From NCBI GenBank assembly GCA_947044405.1, contig CAMRHE010000076.1, forward strand, positions 5,190,001 through 5,254,000: DNA of 64,000 nt. Direction: 5' to 3'. The translations under genes and the position numbers were made by a program. Positions 34,163 through 45,529 of this stretch are shown piece by piece. The stretch comes from Leptodactylus fallax. Taxonomy: Eukaryota > Chordata > Amphibia > Anura > Leptodactylidae. A model generated the notes under the pieces. It was given only the letters and a program-made list of their open reading frames with translations, did not search any database and was not told the origin of the DNA. Each line of letters opens with the position of its first letter. Within the stretch, counting starts at the first letter, position 1.

Positions 34163-34913
34163 TAGTCACTTGTGAAAATGCTAAAGTATGTGCAAATTGT
34201 TCCAATAGATCATTTGGGATCAATTTGCACATCAAAAAATATAATATATTACACATGTACATGGTTTGTTCTGCGGGCCGTTCACAACAATAGCTGTTAC
34301 TGTTATGGTTAAAAAAATTAAGAGGCACAAAATGACTTGTCTACTGAGCAAAAATGGTCAAGAAGGTTGTTAGCTACAAAGCCGGCCAAATAACTGATGT
34401 CAGGGAAACAGCTTATCTATTGTTAAGTAACTGCACAGAAATTACCCAAGGGGTAAATCTTATTCTCCTTAAAGCTTCTAAGCCCCAATACAAAGTCTTT
34501 GCCAGGGCCTCCCACGATCTCAGGTTTAGTCTTTTTCCACAGCAGCAATGTCACTCCGATGGCGTAGGGTCAAATAAGATTCTTGCCTCACTTCTCATGG
34601 GCATCCTTGAGGCGTCCCACTGTCCCCCGGCACCCTCTTCAGGCTTCTTCTGGCCTGTGATGTCACACACCCCGGGGTCACCACTGACGCCTGTGATTGG
34701 ATTATATGGGTGTGCTGATGTAATGAAGATGTCAGTAAGAGGCTGGAAGAGGCCAGAAAAGGATGCCAGAGGACTGCTGGTTTCCCATGATGAGTATAAC
34801 TCTTTGTTATTTTTACTCACCTCCCCTGGGCCTCTACTTATCGGTTCACTCATCCCTAATAATGATCAGGCATGTAAGGCAAGCACTTTGCCATAACATA
34901 TTGAGAAGAACAG
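34163..34913. other. Unassigned DNA, hAT-like MITE end at about 34850
   Basis: No gene. Near 34800-34855 the sequence CTCACCTCCCCTGGGCCTC and CACTCATCCCTAATAATG match ends and interior of the 45.5-48.2 kb repeat cluster. A left partner was not found. Confidence 0.4.
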
Positions 34914-35202
34914 TAGGGTGAATTTATTGTGGTGCACATTTAGTGAAAGACCCTTTCTTGCACCAAACGTGTGCCACAACCCCCATTATGCACCTCGCAC
35001 ACCACATAGTGCGAATGTGGGTGGAGAAGGGTGGGCCATAGTAGGGATACCTCGGCCCCAGATAGTTATTATAACACACCAATTTTCTAGGAAGTTCTAA
35101 TAGAAATCTAAGCCAGTTCCTAACTAGCATATATTTTCCTTTTTGGCACATGGGAGTACACCTGATTAATGAAGAGGCTGTAGTCATAATAAATTTACCC
35201 TA
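34914..35202. mobile_element. TAGGGTRAATTTATT MITE
   Basis: Ends TAGGGTGAATTTATTGTGG and, in complement, TAGGGTAAATTTATTATG match over 14 of 15 bases. The interior (GTGGTGCACATTTAGTG) resembles DNA near 39940. No coding capacity or clear target duplication. Confidence 0.65.
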
Positions 35203-38156
35203 GTGTCTCAATATTCTCCTCTGGTAGGGTTACTGTGGCATACTGTAGAATTTTTCTTGTGTACATGTTTGTATATGTGTCTATGCATGATGTTTTTTTA
35301 TATGTAGGAATGTGTAGTCTTTTTTTTTACAGATCTGCGGTTTATTGTCAGTAGACATTTGAGGACAGATATTAACCAATGATATTTTATGTACATAGTA
35401 CTATATCTCAATTCACCAATCCATGGAGTGTCTATCCTACCTTGTGATGTCTATCCTACCTTCTGTCTTGCCCCTCTCCACTTCTCTCCTGGTCTTCTAT
35501 GGAGTAACATTTCCAGCCAAAGCCTAGCTAGCCCAAGCTTCTTAATGGACTTTCCCCCAATGACCAGTGCCAGAGCAACAAGGTCCATTTGGTACCAGTA
35601 GCTGTAAAGATGTTCTTCTGTTACATTTTTTTGTCTTTTGACCCAGCTTGTTTCCTGATCATGTCTTCCTGTCAGTTTCCAGTCCTAATCTATTTACTGT
35701 CCACCGTTGTGCCAAAGTACTTCTACTCATGACCCTGACCTACCTTCTGAATACACTCCACCAGCCCTGACTTTCCTGTATTCAGGCATGATGTCTTACT
35801 GACTTCATCTTTGGCCTGTTGACTATACTCCATATATCAGCATATCTAAAATATCAACTGTTCAGAACAGAGATTACTTTGGGAATAGCAACCTAGGGAT
35901 GCCATGTGGAAAGTCCTTAAACCATCACAGGGGTTCTAGGGTGAAGAACATGCAATTCCACCAGCTGGTTTTGCTCAATCCAAAATCAGTAGCATCTTGG
36001 TGGTTCCACATCTTCTCCAGTAAGTGCATGACATGGAACAGCAATAAAAATACTCCATCGTCCACTACTACTAGTACATATATTTCCATAAAATGCCAAA
36101 ATTACAGGATTTAAAATATCTTACGATAAGACAACCAACCCCAAGTACCAATGCCAAACATACATCCAATATTTGTGTCTTCTTTTGTTTCTGTTCATTT
36201 CTATTCCTCCCCAGATTCTGTAGGATTATTAATTCCAAACCTGTCCTAACAATGAACCTTTGGTTTTTGCCTCCAGTTTGGCATACATTTGCCAGTTTTT
36301 ACACCATGCTGTAGTTTTTTATTTTTCTCTCATGTTGCAGTTGTAATACAAGGCTGCAATTACTTGAGGATTACGTTTTACCTACCATAGATCTGAACAT
36401 CTTCCTTTGTAATTTTGGAACACTCTGTATGTTACTATTATATCTGGTTTGTACTAACAAAAAGGCATCTTTACAAAAAGATTTTTGAAAAGAAAAAAAT
36501 CAATGTAGCTTGAAGATTTTTTTTCATATTGCTTTTGATACGTTATTCCAATTCCAAAATTTGAAAAGTGTTAGGGGGTTACAAAAACACAGATTTAGCT
36601 TAATCCTATGCCAAGCGACTAGAGGTGTGCAAGGCTTATTGAAATAATCTTACCCCCCTCTTTAGTTGCGTCACAAAAGGCGTAAAAAAGTTCATCTACC
36701 AAAAGTGACAGGTTCTAGATTTATAAAAAAACGTGACTCTGGGCTAATAAAACACGTACAGTATATCCTGGCAGGGAAATGATAAATATGGCGCCTTAGA
36801 ATAATCGCCATGTCCATGTGTTATAGTTTACTGTACATTAATGTAGGGTTAAAACACCTGGACTGTCCCACAAAAATCACTGAAACCAGAGAGGAGGAAG
36901 GGAAATTTCTATTTTTTTTTTCAGAGAATTTCTAGCCAAGCCAACAACATTCCTGGAAAGAAGAAGTATCAAATGGTACAGAAAGCACTTCATATCAAAT
37001 GATGTTAAATATTTCAGGGTTAGGATCCATTTGTTAACTTGTGGTTGCCTAAAAAATACAATTTTAATTCCAGAATAACATTTTTACAGCAAAGTTTGAG
37101 AATTTTTTTTGTTATGATTTTGAATGAATTTAAAGTGAATAGTTAAAATGAATAGTTCCTGCTAAAGCTTGAAAAAAGGGGGTTTTGCTGTAAATTCTAC
37201 TCAATATCAGAAGCATGTGGCACGCCACAGAATGGCAAGTCCAGTACAAAAAAAAAAATTTGGGGTGGGGGGGTTAAAAAGTTGCCCACCTATTTTGGCT
37301 CCAACATGGGCACAACATCAAATAATACTTGGGTACCATAATGAAAATGGTTGGGGTCATTCAGCTCCAGGCCCCTCTACCCCACAGGGCCCCCTAGCAG
37401 CTGCATGCTCTGCCTCCACTGGATTTGATACATCACATATTATGTGAATTTTTAGCCAAAATCCACTTTACGTAAGTAAAATTTATGTTACATTAGATAT
37501 AAAAGTATAGAAGCATGGTGAATTATACAGGTATAGGTGGTAGGAAGATGAAAAAAGCCTAAAGACGTAAAGTGAAAAGGGTCTTGTTTTCCGAAACTGC
37601 ACCACTCTTGTCCATGGGTAGTTTGTGGTATTGCAGCCCAGCCTTATTCATGAATGGACAGCACATACCAAACAAACAACATATAAAAATATTACTCAGC
37701 AGCAGATGACCTGCTTGTTAATGGTTTCCATATATCAGTAGAAGAGCTCTCAATAAAATACACATAAACTCAACTGAACAATAAGTGAAAGCAGAAGAAG
37801 ATCATAAAGATAAATTACAGAGATACTAGATTTTCCATCTGATGACTAAAGCCTCCGCCTTCAATAAAACAGAATTTTAAGAAATATATATTTTTACTTT
37901 TTTATTTGCTAATGTTTTAAGTTTGGAGAGAAACAAAAAACTTTTAAATTTTAGTGGGTTGAGCTGTCATAACAATTTATAGAAGTCATGTCTGAATAGG
38001 CAGCACATGCCAAAGTCTGATGAAAGCGATTCTTACTGCAAAATAATAAATCACATCTCACTTCTCTTTCTACATTCCAGCAGTTTAAAAAAAAATCACT
38101 TCCTGGAATTTATGATGTTTTCCATTTGTGTAGATATTTATTTATTGACATCAAAT
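35203..38156. other. Unassigned non-coding DNA
   Basis: No gene or paired repeat ends were recognised. Short features are A/T tracts and the direct repeat GTCTATCCTACCTT at 35429 and 35448. Confidence 0.45.
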
Positions 38157-38289
38157 TATCTATCTATCTATCTATCTATCACATCTATCTATCTATCTAT
38201 CTAATCTATCTATCTATCTATAACATCTATCTATCTATCTATCTATCTATAACATCTATCTATTCTATCTATTATCTATCTATCTACAA

Positions 38290-38333
<44 letters not shown>

Positions 38334-38349
38334 ACATCTATCTATCCAA

Positions 38350-38396
<47 letters not shown>
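38157..38396. repeat. (TATC)n microsatellite with interruptions
   Basis: About 240 bases of TATC are broken at intervals by ACATC, AACATC and AATATC interruptions. Open frames through it (SIYLSIYL repeats) are artefacts of the repeat. Confidence 0.97.
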
Positions 38397-38694
38397 ATGA
38401 CAGACACTATTGCAATAACAGATAACACCTCTGACCCATCATTATCTGCTCCCCCTCCTTGCACGGAACATGTCTAGAAAAAACTTCCCATAGACCTCAA
38501 TGAGTTGGCTCCAGACTATTGTTGCTTATCGTCATGACTATGCTGTAAAGCGTATCACTAAATGCTGTTAACAGAGCAGAGGAAAAGTTCAGGCAAGATG
38601 GTCTTGGACCATGTTGGACATGCAGGACTTCGTGTCCGACGAAAAAAAACGGCTTAGCAGTGCAGAGGGTGTAAGCGCACACCCGCGCATTGCT

Positions 38695-38726
38695 TTAAAA
38701 ACCCATTCAAATGAATGGGTTTTTAA
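38695..38726. repeat. Near-perfect 32-bp palindrome
   Basis: TTAAAAACCCATTCA is followed by two A bases and then its exact reverse complement TGAATGGGTTTTTAA. It probably forms the centre of a foldback MITE. Confidence 0.9.
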
Positions 38727-40124
38727 CCAATGTGTCGCTAACCTGTAGGTATCCGATGCCAATCCCGTTCCCTGAGATTTTCACTCGGATTGGCAGCGGA
38801 CGGACTCAAGCGCAGGTGTGAACCCACCCTTACATAGAACTACAAGAACATACTGCATTATCCTATCCCTACAAAGGATACTGTGTGTTTTAGACAGTTG
38901 TATCCCACTACGCTAAAAAAGGAGTTGTGACTTTGAAGAAAGGAAGTGGTTTAATAGGTGCCAAAATTGCAACAAATTTTTGAAGGAAGGCCTCAGGCAC
39001 ATGCTCCATTTTGTTCTGATATTTTATAGGACCTGATCTATAAATATCAGAATGGAACGGAGCATCGGAATACCTTTGAGCCCTTGTATCGGAGCTACAT
39101 TGGAACAACCCCAGGCTGCACACTCGGTCATGGGCATAAAGCCTAAGACAACTAAGAGGTTGAATAAGGAAGAAAAAAAGTGTCGAACATGTCTAGTAAA
39201 AATACTAAATGTATCACACGGTGAGAGCCTCTGTGATAAGTTTGGCATGGCTTCTGAATGCCTGGTCTAAGCTTATGCTGTCTAAATTATAGACAGGATT
39301 AGTAAATCTGCCCCACGGTGTGATCAATTTGGTGCATTTTACTAGACTTACATTTCCTTACTCTTGGCTTATTTTACACCAATATTATGTTCACTCCATT
39401 AATAAATTTGGTGCATTTTACAATAGCCCTTAACTATGCCCCTTTTTCTAGATTCTTCTCTACATTTTCTATGGTAGAGCTACAACTGCTAAAAAATATA
39501 ATACAGTCAGCACATGGAATAAATGCGCTTTTTTGCCACAATTAGAGCCAGAATTTTGGCTCATTGCCTGGTAAATCTCCCCAAATTTGTTCATCCTGGT
39601 GGCGAGGCTTGTACGGGCTCAGGGGACATCTCTGTGCAGAATTCTTCTGTAAGCAACTTCTAAATGTAAACACCTATATATCTACAGTATAAGAAGAAAG
39701 GTTGTTATGTGGTTGTTATAGAAACAGGATATCGTCTAATCTGACCTCTGCTCGAAACGTAGTTGGTAATCAAAAATGTATGTAAATATATTTCACAAAT
39801 AATTATTTTCTCATTTAGATATAGAATGTGCATTTTTTGCAGCTGTTGTGGAACTCCGGAGTCAATGGGATGGCAGAGACTTATTGGGGGAATTGATCAG
39901 TCCGTCTACACCAATTTTCTGGCCTAGAGGGATTATATTGTAGTGCACATTTGGTACAATTTGGCCTCAGTTGTCACATTATGTGAAGGTGGGCGGATCG
40001 GGGCAGGCCGGGACGGAGATGCCTCGGCCCCACACATCTGGCGTTTAGTGTCCCAAATCGCTCCTGTTTTAAATCCATTCGTGACCACAATTAAAAAAAA
40101 ACCAAAAAACCTTTATACTTACCT

Positions 40125-40161
40125 AGAGATGAGTCCAGTAAGTCTCATCGGACTCATCTCT
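40125..40161. repeat. 12-bp hairpin with hAT-like ends
   Basis: AGAGATGAGTCC at 40125-40136 pairs exactly with GGACTCATCTCT at 40150-40161 around a 13-base loop. The arms equal the hAT MITE terminus AGAGATGAG, so this may be a minimal internally deleted copy. Matching outer GTTTAGTGTCCC sequences lie on both sides. Confidence 0.6.
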
Positions 40162-40766
40162 GGGACACTAAACCCCCAGTTCATAAGGACCTATGGGTGG
40201 TTTAGTGTCCCGAATGTCCTGACAAATTCCATTTCAGATTGGCAACTGGGACAATGAAAAGATGTTTTTCATGTAGGTAAAGTAAAAAATACTGACAGCA
40301 CATGCAGCTAAAAAAAAGGACATGTGAATAAGGCTTTACCATATATTCACACGACTGAATTTAACCTGTGAAGGTCCATGTGTTGGTTCCTCTCCCGGCA
40401 TGATGTTCAAGATAGTAGATGCAGCAAATACATGGACTGAGTTTTATGGGTGGATCTCGGTCTGAATCTTAGGTAGGGCTGGAGTTTATGGTTGTCTTAG
40501 ATTATAAAAGTTTCTCTTTAACCATAAGAAAAAAAAAAATCAGGATAAGGAACCTTAGGGAGTCATCTCTGATCGGATTCATCTGTACTACTTTGTCTAA
40601 GTCTCTTGCATTGCAATATTTCGATGCAGGCTTCCAGGCTGCTTATCTTCCTTAGGATTACATAACATCTCATGTAGTCCTTGTCTAATTGTGATACATG
40701 TTGATGTAAACCAATTATCTGTGTTCGACTGCAAGTTGCAAATGAAGTTTTATTCTTTCCTTCCAG

Positions 40767-40870
40767 AGAGTGCAGATCCGTGTAACATTTGTACTTGTAT
40801 TAAATCTAAGCCCTTTACAAACACAGCTTGTGGCGGGGAAGTTTTCGGGATGAGTTTCTGCGCTCAGCCT
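40767..40870 (+). CDS. Candidate cysteine-rich internal exon (unrecognised gene)
   Basis: A strong pyrimidine tract and acceptor (TTTATTCTTTCCTTCCAG, ending 40766) precede an open segment, and a consensus donor GTGAGT follows at 40871. The 34 full codons encode SADPCNICTC, then NTACGG and MSFCAQP: five cysteines in about 34 residues, spaced like a small extracellular cysteine-rich module (VWC- or microseminoprotein-like CxxCxC). The exon is phase 1 to phase 0. No flanking exon was recognised in the window, which would fit large introns. A chance frame with good-looking splice sites cannot be excluded. Confidence 0.28.
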
Positions 40871-41212
40871 GTGAGTAGAAAATGCTGAGAGTTATTTAAC
40901 ATGATTTCAGATGGTGCACAGGACTTCTGGCTGCTGCCTGGTGCAGACAATAAGGATCCACGCCACAATTTAACTTCTGCAGGGAACCAGACCAGAATCT
41001 CCAGCTAGGAGGACCCGAGCCAGCTCCAGCTGCAAGCAATCAGCCTGCTCTTTAGAACAGAACAACATAGAGCTTTGTTGGGACAGAAACAGAAGGCAGA
41101 CAGACCGACAGACAGACAGGGGAAAACAATAACACAAAGGAAGAGCCACCGCCAGCGGCGTACAAAACCTACAGCGCAGTATTACTCCACATCTATTCAT
41201 CTAATGCCTCAC
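40871..41212. other. Unassigned DNA between the candidate exon and the TATC array
   Basis: Non-repetitive, moderately GC-rich sequence with short GACA repeats (AGACAGACCGACAGACAGAC, 41096). No gene seen. Confidence 0.4.
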
Positions 41213-41223
41213 TGTATCTAATA

Positions 41224-41265
<42 letters not shown>

Positions 41266-41327
41266 GTCTATCGCTATCTATCAATCTATTTATCTATCAT
41301 TATCAATCTAATACTATCAATCTAATA

Positions 41328-41360
<33 letters not shown>

Positions 41361-41383
41361 ACTATCTATCTATCTATCTAATA

Positions 41384-41417
<34 letters not shown>

Positions 41418-41700
41418 GTCTATCACTATCTATCTATCTATCTATCACTATCTATCTATCTATCTATCTATCTAATACTATCTATCTATCTATCTATCTA
41501 TCTATTTATCCATCTATATATCTGTCTGTCACTATCTATCAATCTATTTATCTATCATTATCAATCTATCTAATACTATCTATCTATCTATCTATCTAAT
41601 ACTATCTATCTATTTATCTATCAATATCAATCTATCTAATATTATTAATCTATCTAATAATATCTATAAATCTATTCATCTATCTATCTATTTATTTATA
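41213..41700. repeat. (TATC)n microsatellite with TAATACTATC higher-order pattern
   Basis: Nearly 490 bases of TATC blocks are separated by recurring AATACTATC, ACTATC and ATTATCAAT interruptions, giving a rough higher-order period. A shorter TATC stretch (41823-41848, and 43486-43510 on the other side) embraces the Tc1 element. Confidence 0.95.
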
Positions 41701-41848
41701 TATTTATAAGTAGAAAAAAACAAACAAACAAACAAACAAAAAAAAAAACATACTCACCTGTTCCCAATGTTCCGGTGTCTTCTATATATATCTTGGACAA
41801 CTCCTTTAGGGCATGCATCTCATATCTATCTATCTATCTATCTATCTA

Positions 41849-43485
41849 CAGTCACATGAAAAAGTTTGGGCACCCCTATTATTCTTAATCATTTTTAGTT
41901 CTAAATATTTGGGTGTTTGCAACAGCCATTTCAATTTGATATATCTAATAACTGATGGACACAGTAATATTTCAGGATTGAAATGAGGTTTATTGTACTA
42001 ACAGAAAATGTGCAATATGCATTAAATCAAAATTTGACCGGTGCAAAAATTTGGGTACCCTTATCATTTTATTGATTTGAATACTCCTAACTACTTTTTA
42101 CTGACTTACTGAAGCACAAAATTGGTTTTGTAACCTCACTGAGCTTTGAACTTCATAGCCAGGTGTATCCAATCATGAGAAAAGGTATTTAAGGTGGCCA
42201 ATTGCAAGTTGTTCTCCTATTTGAATCTCCTCTGAAGAGTGGCATCATGGGCTCCTCAAAACAACTCTCAAATAATCTGAAAACAAAGATTGTTCAACAT
42301 AGTTGTTCAGGGGAAGGATACAAAAAGTTGTCTCAGAGATTTAACCTGTCAGTTTCCACTGTGAGGATTAGTAAGGAAATGGAAGACCACAGGGACAGTT
42401 CTTGTTAAGCCCAGAAGTGGCAGGCCAAGAAAAATATCAGAAAGGCAGAGAAGAAGAATGGTGAGAACAGTCAAGGACAATCCACAGACCACCTCCAAAG
42501 AGCTGCAGCATCATCTTGCTGCAGATGGTGTCACTGTGCATCGGTCAACAATACAGCACACTTTGCACAAGGAGAAGCTGTATGGGAGAGTGATGGGAAA
42601 GAAGCCGTTTCTGAAAGCACGCCACAAACAGAGTCGCCTGAGGTATGCAAAAGCACATTTGGACAAGCCAGCTTCATTTTGGAAGAAGGTCCTGTGGACT
42701 GATGAAACAAAGATTGAGTTGTTTGGTCATACAAAAAGGCGTTATGCATGGCGTCAAAAAAACACAGCATTCCAAGAAAAACACTTGCTACCCACTGTAA
42801 AATTTGGTGGAGGTTCCATCATGCTTTGGGGCTGTGTGGCCAATGCCGGCACCGGGAATCTTGTTAAAGTTGAGGGTCGCATGGATTCAACTCAGTATCA
42901 GCAGATTCTTGAGAATAATGTACAAGAATCAGTGACGAATTTGAAGTTACGCCGGGGATGGATATTTCAGCAAGACAATGATCCAAAACACAGCTCCAAA
43001 TCTACTCAGGCATTCATGCAGAGGAACAATTACAATGTTCTGGAATGGCCATCCCAGTCCCCAGACCTGAATATCATTGAACATCTGTGGGATAATTTGA
43101 AGCGGGCTGTCCATGCTCGGCGACCATCAAACTTAACTGAACTGGAATTGTTTTGTAAAGAGGAATGGTCAAAAATACCTTCATCCAGGATCCAGGAACT
43201 GATTAAAAGCTACAGGAAGCGACTAGAGGCTGTTATTTTTGCAAAAGGAGGATCTACTAAATATTAATGTCACTTTTCTGTTGAGGTGCCCATACTTTTG
43301 CACCGGTCAAATTTTGTATTGCACATTTTCTGTTAGTACAATAAACCTCATTTCAATCCTGAAATATTACTGTGTCCATCAGTTATTAGATATATCAAAT
43401 TGAAATGGCTGTTGCAAACACCCAAATATTTAGAACTAAAAATGATTAAGATTAATAGGGGTGCCCAAACTTTTTCATATGACTG
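41849..43485 (+). mobile_element. Full-length Tc1-like transposon (DD34E) with 200-bp TIRs
   Basis: The left terminal repeat 41849-42060 and the right 43285-43485 are inverted and nearly identical apart from a short indel (ATGCATTAAATC only on the left). Both start CAGTCAYATGAAAAAGTT. TA flanks each side (41847-41848 and 43486-43487), with TATC repeats beyond, so the element entered a TA inside a microsatellite. The 1637-bp unit has one transposase gene on the plus strand, inactivated by a single frameshift. The very similar arms show that the copy is young. Confidence 0.95.
42247..43267 (+). pseudogene. Tc1-like transposase, one frameshift
   Basis: The start MGSSKQLSNNLKTK at 42247 opens the DNA-binding helix-turn-helix region (GYKKLSQRFNLSVSTVR). 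Near 42365 the frame shifts (two bases missing or one added), and the sequence resumes as VRKWKTTGTVLVKP, SGRPRKISERQRRR and then the 269-codon open segment. Catalytic residues are visible: LWTDET (Asp), FQQDNDPKHSS (Asp) and PDLNIIEHLWDNLK (Glu), with 34 residues between the last two, i.e. DD34E. The protein ends AKGGSTKY at 43267, 18 bases before the right terminal repeat. Only this one break prevents full-length translation. An intact relative would supply the enzyme for mobilising this copy, whose ends are complete. Confidence 0.92.
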
Positions 43486-43610
43486 TATCTATCTATCTAT
43501 CTTTCTATCTATATATCAAATTTGTATCCATATCTGTAGTATTTATATGCCTAGAAATCGGCTATTTATCTATTATCTATATTATTAGGATTATCTTAAA
43601 TCAATATATG

Positions 43611-43786
43611 CAGACGAGTAAATTGAAGCTTCAGGGCCCGAAGCAAAATTTGCACTGGGGCCCTTACCTACCTTGTGTCTTATAGAGTATGAGTATATTT
43701 TATGTGGCAGAGGGACTTTTGGGGTCCCGTCAGGGTCCAGGGCCTGGTAGCGACTGCTACTGCTGCACCCCCATAGCTACACCCTG
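43611..43786. mobile_element. hAT-like MITE (CAGRNGNGTAR ends)
   Basis: Ends CAGACGAGTAAATTGAAG and, in complement, CAGGGTGTAGCTATGGG recall the hAT family common in amphibians. TATATG flanks both sides (43605-43610 and 43787-43792), although an 8-bp match is not exact. The interior is rich in GGGCCC-type sequence. No coding capacity. Confidence 0.6.
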
Positions 43787-44299
43787 TATATGTGCTGTTT
43801 ATGAGAATAACCATATATTATCTACTCAATGGGGGATTAACCAAAATAATAATAATAATAATGCACCTAACAAAATTCAGTCTTTTTCCCTAGATACATG
43901 CCTTGTTCCAAATTTTTAAGCTACTTGCCTAATAAGAGGTGTGACTTAGGTGTAAACGGGATGGTTTATAGAAAGGAGGCTTAAGATGTGACATTATATG
44001 CCAAAACTGCAAAGGAAGACAACACAAAGGTGTAAAGTTAGGCTAGAAAGTCTAAAGACGCTCCTGCACCAGCATCAGTCTAAGTCTGCAATGTCTAAAA
44101 ATTAGGTTAGGTAAATGTGCCTCAAAGTGTCAGACAGTGAACAAATAATATGACAACATATAGCCTATACTACAGCTAATACCGCAGCAATGAAGAGGCA
44201 TGTCGTAAGATTGTGACATGGTAAGGCAGGGTTTTAGAAATAAATAAATAGGGGCAGTTTTTATCTCTGTTTGTATAGTCATAGAATAAAATAATAAAA
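43787..44299. other. Unassigned non-coding DNA with (AAT)n
   Basis: An (AAT)n stretch lies at 43846-43862. The rest shows no gene or definable repeat. Confidence 0.45.
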
Positions 44300-44425
44300 T
44301 TCTGTCTACCTGCAGCCATCACTAGGGGGAGCTAACTCAATACTGCATTATTATTGAGTTGAATATGTAAATTGTATACGGCTATCTTTTAAGCTCCCTC
44401 TAGTGGTGAAAGCAGGAAGATAGAA
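44300..44425. mobile_element. Short MITE with CACTAGRGGGAGCT ends
   Basis: Left TTCTGTCTACCTGCAGCCAT plus CACTAGGGGGAGCT faces, in complement, TTCTATCTTCCTGC plus CACTAGAGGGAGCT. The 126-bp unit is non-coding. I recognise the CACTAGRGGGAGCT motif as frequent in frog genomes. Confidence 0.7.
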
Positions 44426-44475
44426 TTTGACCATTTAACCTTAAGTTAAAAAAAATCTAACCACTACATATATGT

Positions 44476-44502
<27 letters not shown>
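44476..44502. repeat. (AT)n microsatellite
   Basis: About 13 AT units without interruption. Confidence 0.95.
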
Positions 44503-44506
<4 letters not shown>

Positions 44507-44893
44507 TTTTTAACCCCTTTGTGCTTATCCTTGCTGTGCCCAATTTTAGTGTTCTAAAAGGGTCAATCTCTTGCTAATGAAATTACCAGGAGACGGGTGT
44601 AAAGAGACTCCCTGTAGCATTGCAGTAATGTAGAGGTGAGCATGAGATGTAATTCCTAATTATTGTGGAGTGTTAACATGGGGTCAGAGGAAATTACTTA
44701 GCGGGCTTGGTTAGCTTTATTGACAAAATTCACTCCCATTATGTCTCTTAAAACGTGTTTCACATAAATCAAGCTGAATTATGAAAGTGAGTAATGGCGG
44801 GGGAGGGGCTGGTCCTTCAGATACTAAAACTGCCATGAATGTAAACAGGTCACATTCCAGATCAATCGCTTTCTAGCTGCAAATTTAAATCCT

Positions 44894-45510
44894 TAAAGGG
44901 ATTTTCCAGGCTTAATAATTGATGACCTATCCTCATCAATTATACACGAGACCCCTGCCGATCAGCTGTAGAAGAGGTTACTGAGTTCAAGTGAATACTG
45001 CAGCCTCTTAAAGGGGCTTTCCCACAACGCAAGTTATAACTTGCAGATCAGTAGGGGTCTGAAGGCTCAAACCCCCACTGATCAGGAGAATGGGGCACTT
45101 TCTTTTTGAATGGAGCTAAAGTACCCTACTTGGCTATCTCCAGTGCTCTCATTGAAATTAATGGAGCGGTGAGAATGCTGCCTGACCACTGTTGCAGTCC
45201 ATCGGACCTCCACTGATTTGCAAGTTATCTCCTATCCTATGGAAAGAGAACACCTTGATTGGTAGGAAAACCCCTTTAGCTACTTACCAAGCACATCACC
45301 ATATATTTATGGAGCATCTGTATATCAACCCATTTACTTGAGAGAGACAGAGCTGCGATCAGACCATGTGGAGGATAAACGCATTGTCACATGACCTGTG
45401 AAGGGGCACTTAGGGAGTCCCAGTCACCTGCTTCAAACAGCTGATCTGCGGGGCCTAGTGTCAGACCCCCCACTGATCTTCATTTGATGACCTATCCCAA
45501 GGACCCACAC
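44894..45510. mobile_element. T2-type MITE with a nested T2 MITE
   Basis: The outer element starts CTTAAAGGGATTTTCCAGGC at 44893 and continues after the inner element in TACTTACCAAGCACATCACC. In the related copy near 49440 the corresponding sequence is uninterrupted (CTCTTCAGTGCTTGCCAAG), which shows the insertion point. Its right terminus (after CCTATCCCAAGGACC) is lost. Confidence 0.65.
45008..45279. mobile_element. Nested T2-type MITE
   Basis: Left CTTAAAGGGGCTTTCCCAC and right GGTAGGAAAACCCCTTTAG form the T2 terminus, with TTAA at 45008 and a decayed TTAG at 45276. Subterminal GCAAGTTATAACTTGCAG is itself palindromic, and TTTGCAAGTTATCTCC lies near the other end. Confidence 0.75.
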
Positions 45511-45529
45511 CATTCCCAGGTTCTTGAAT

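Larger units (their letters stand above)
38397..40766. other. Unassigned DNA with MITE fragments
   Basis: No gene is certain. 38630-38832 ends in CAGGTGTGAACCCACCCTTA, an anuran MITE end like that at 53522. 39290-39590 and 39885-40040 share TGGTGCATTTTAC and GTAGTGCACATTTGG-type sequence with the MITE at 34914. Their termini are incomplete. Confidence 0.4.

Noticed and set aside
38126..38425. 99-codon frame of SIYLSIYL repeats
   Set aside because: It is translation of the TATC microsatellite.
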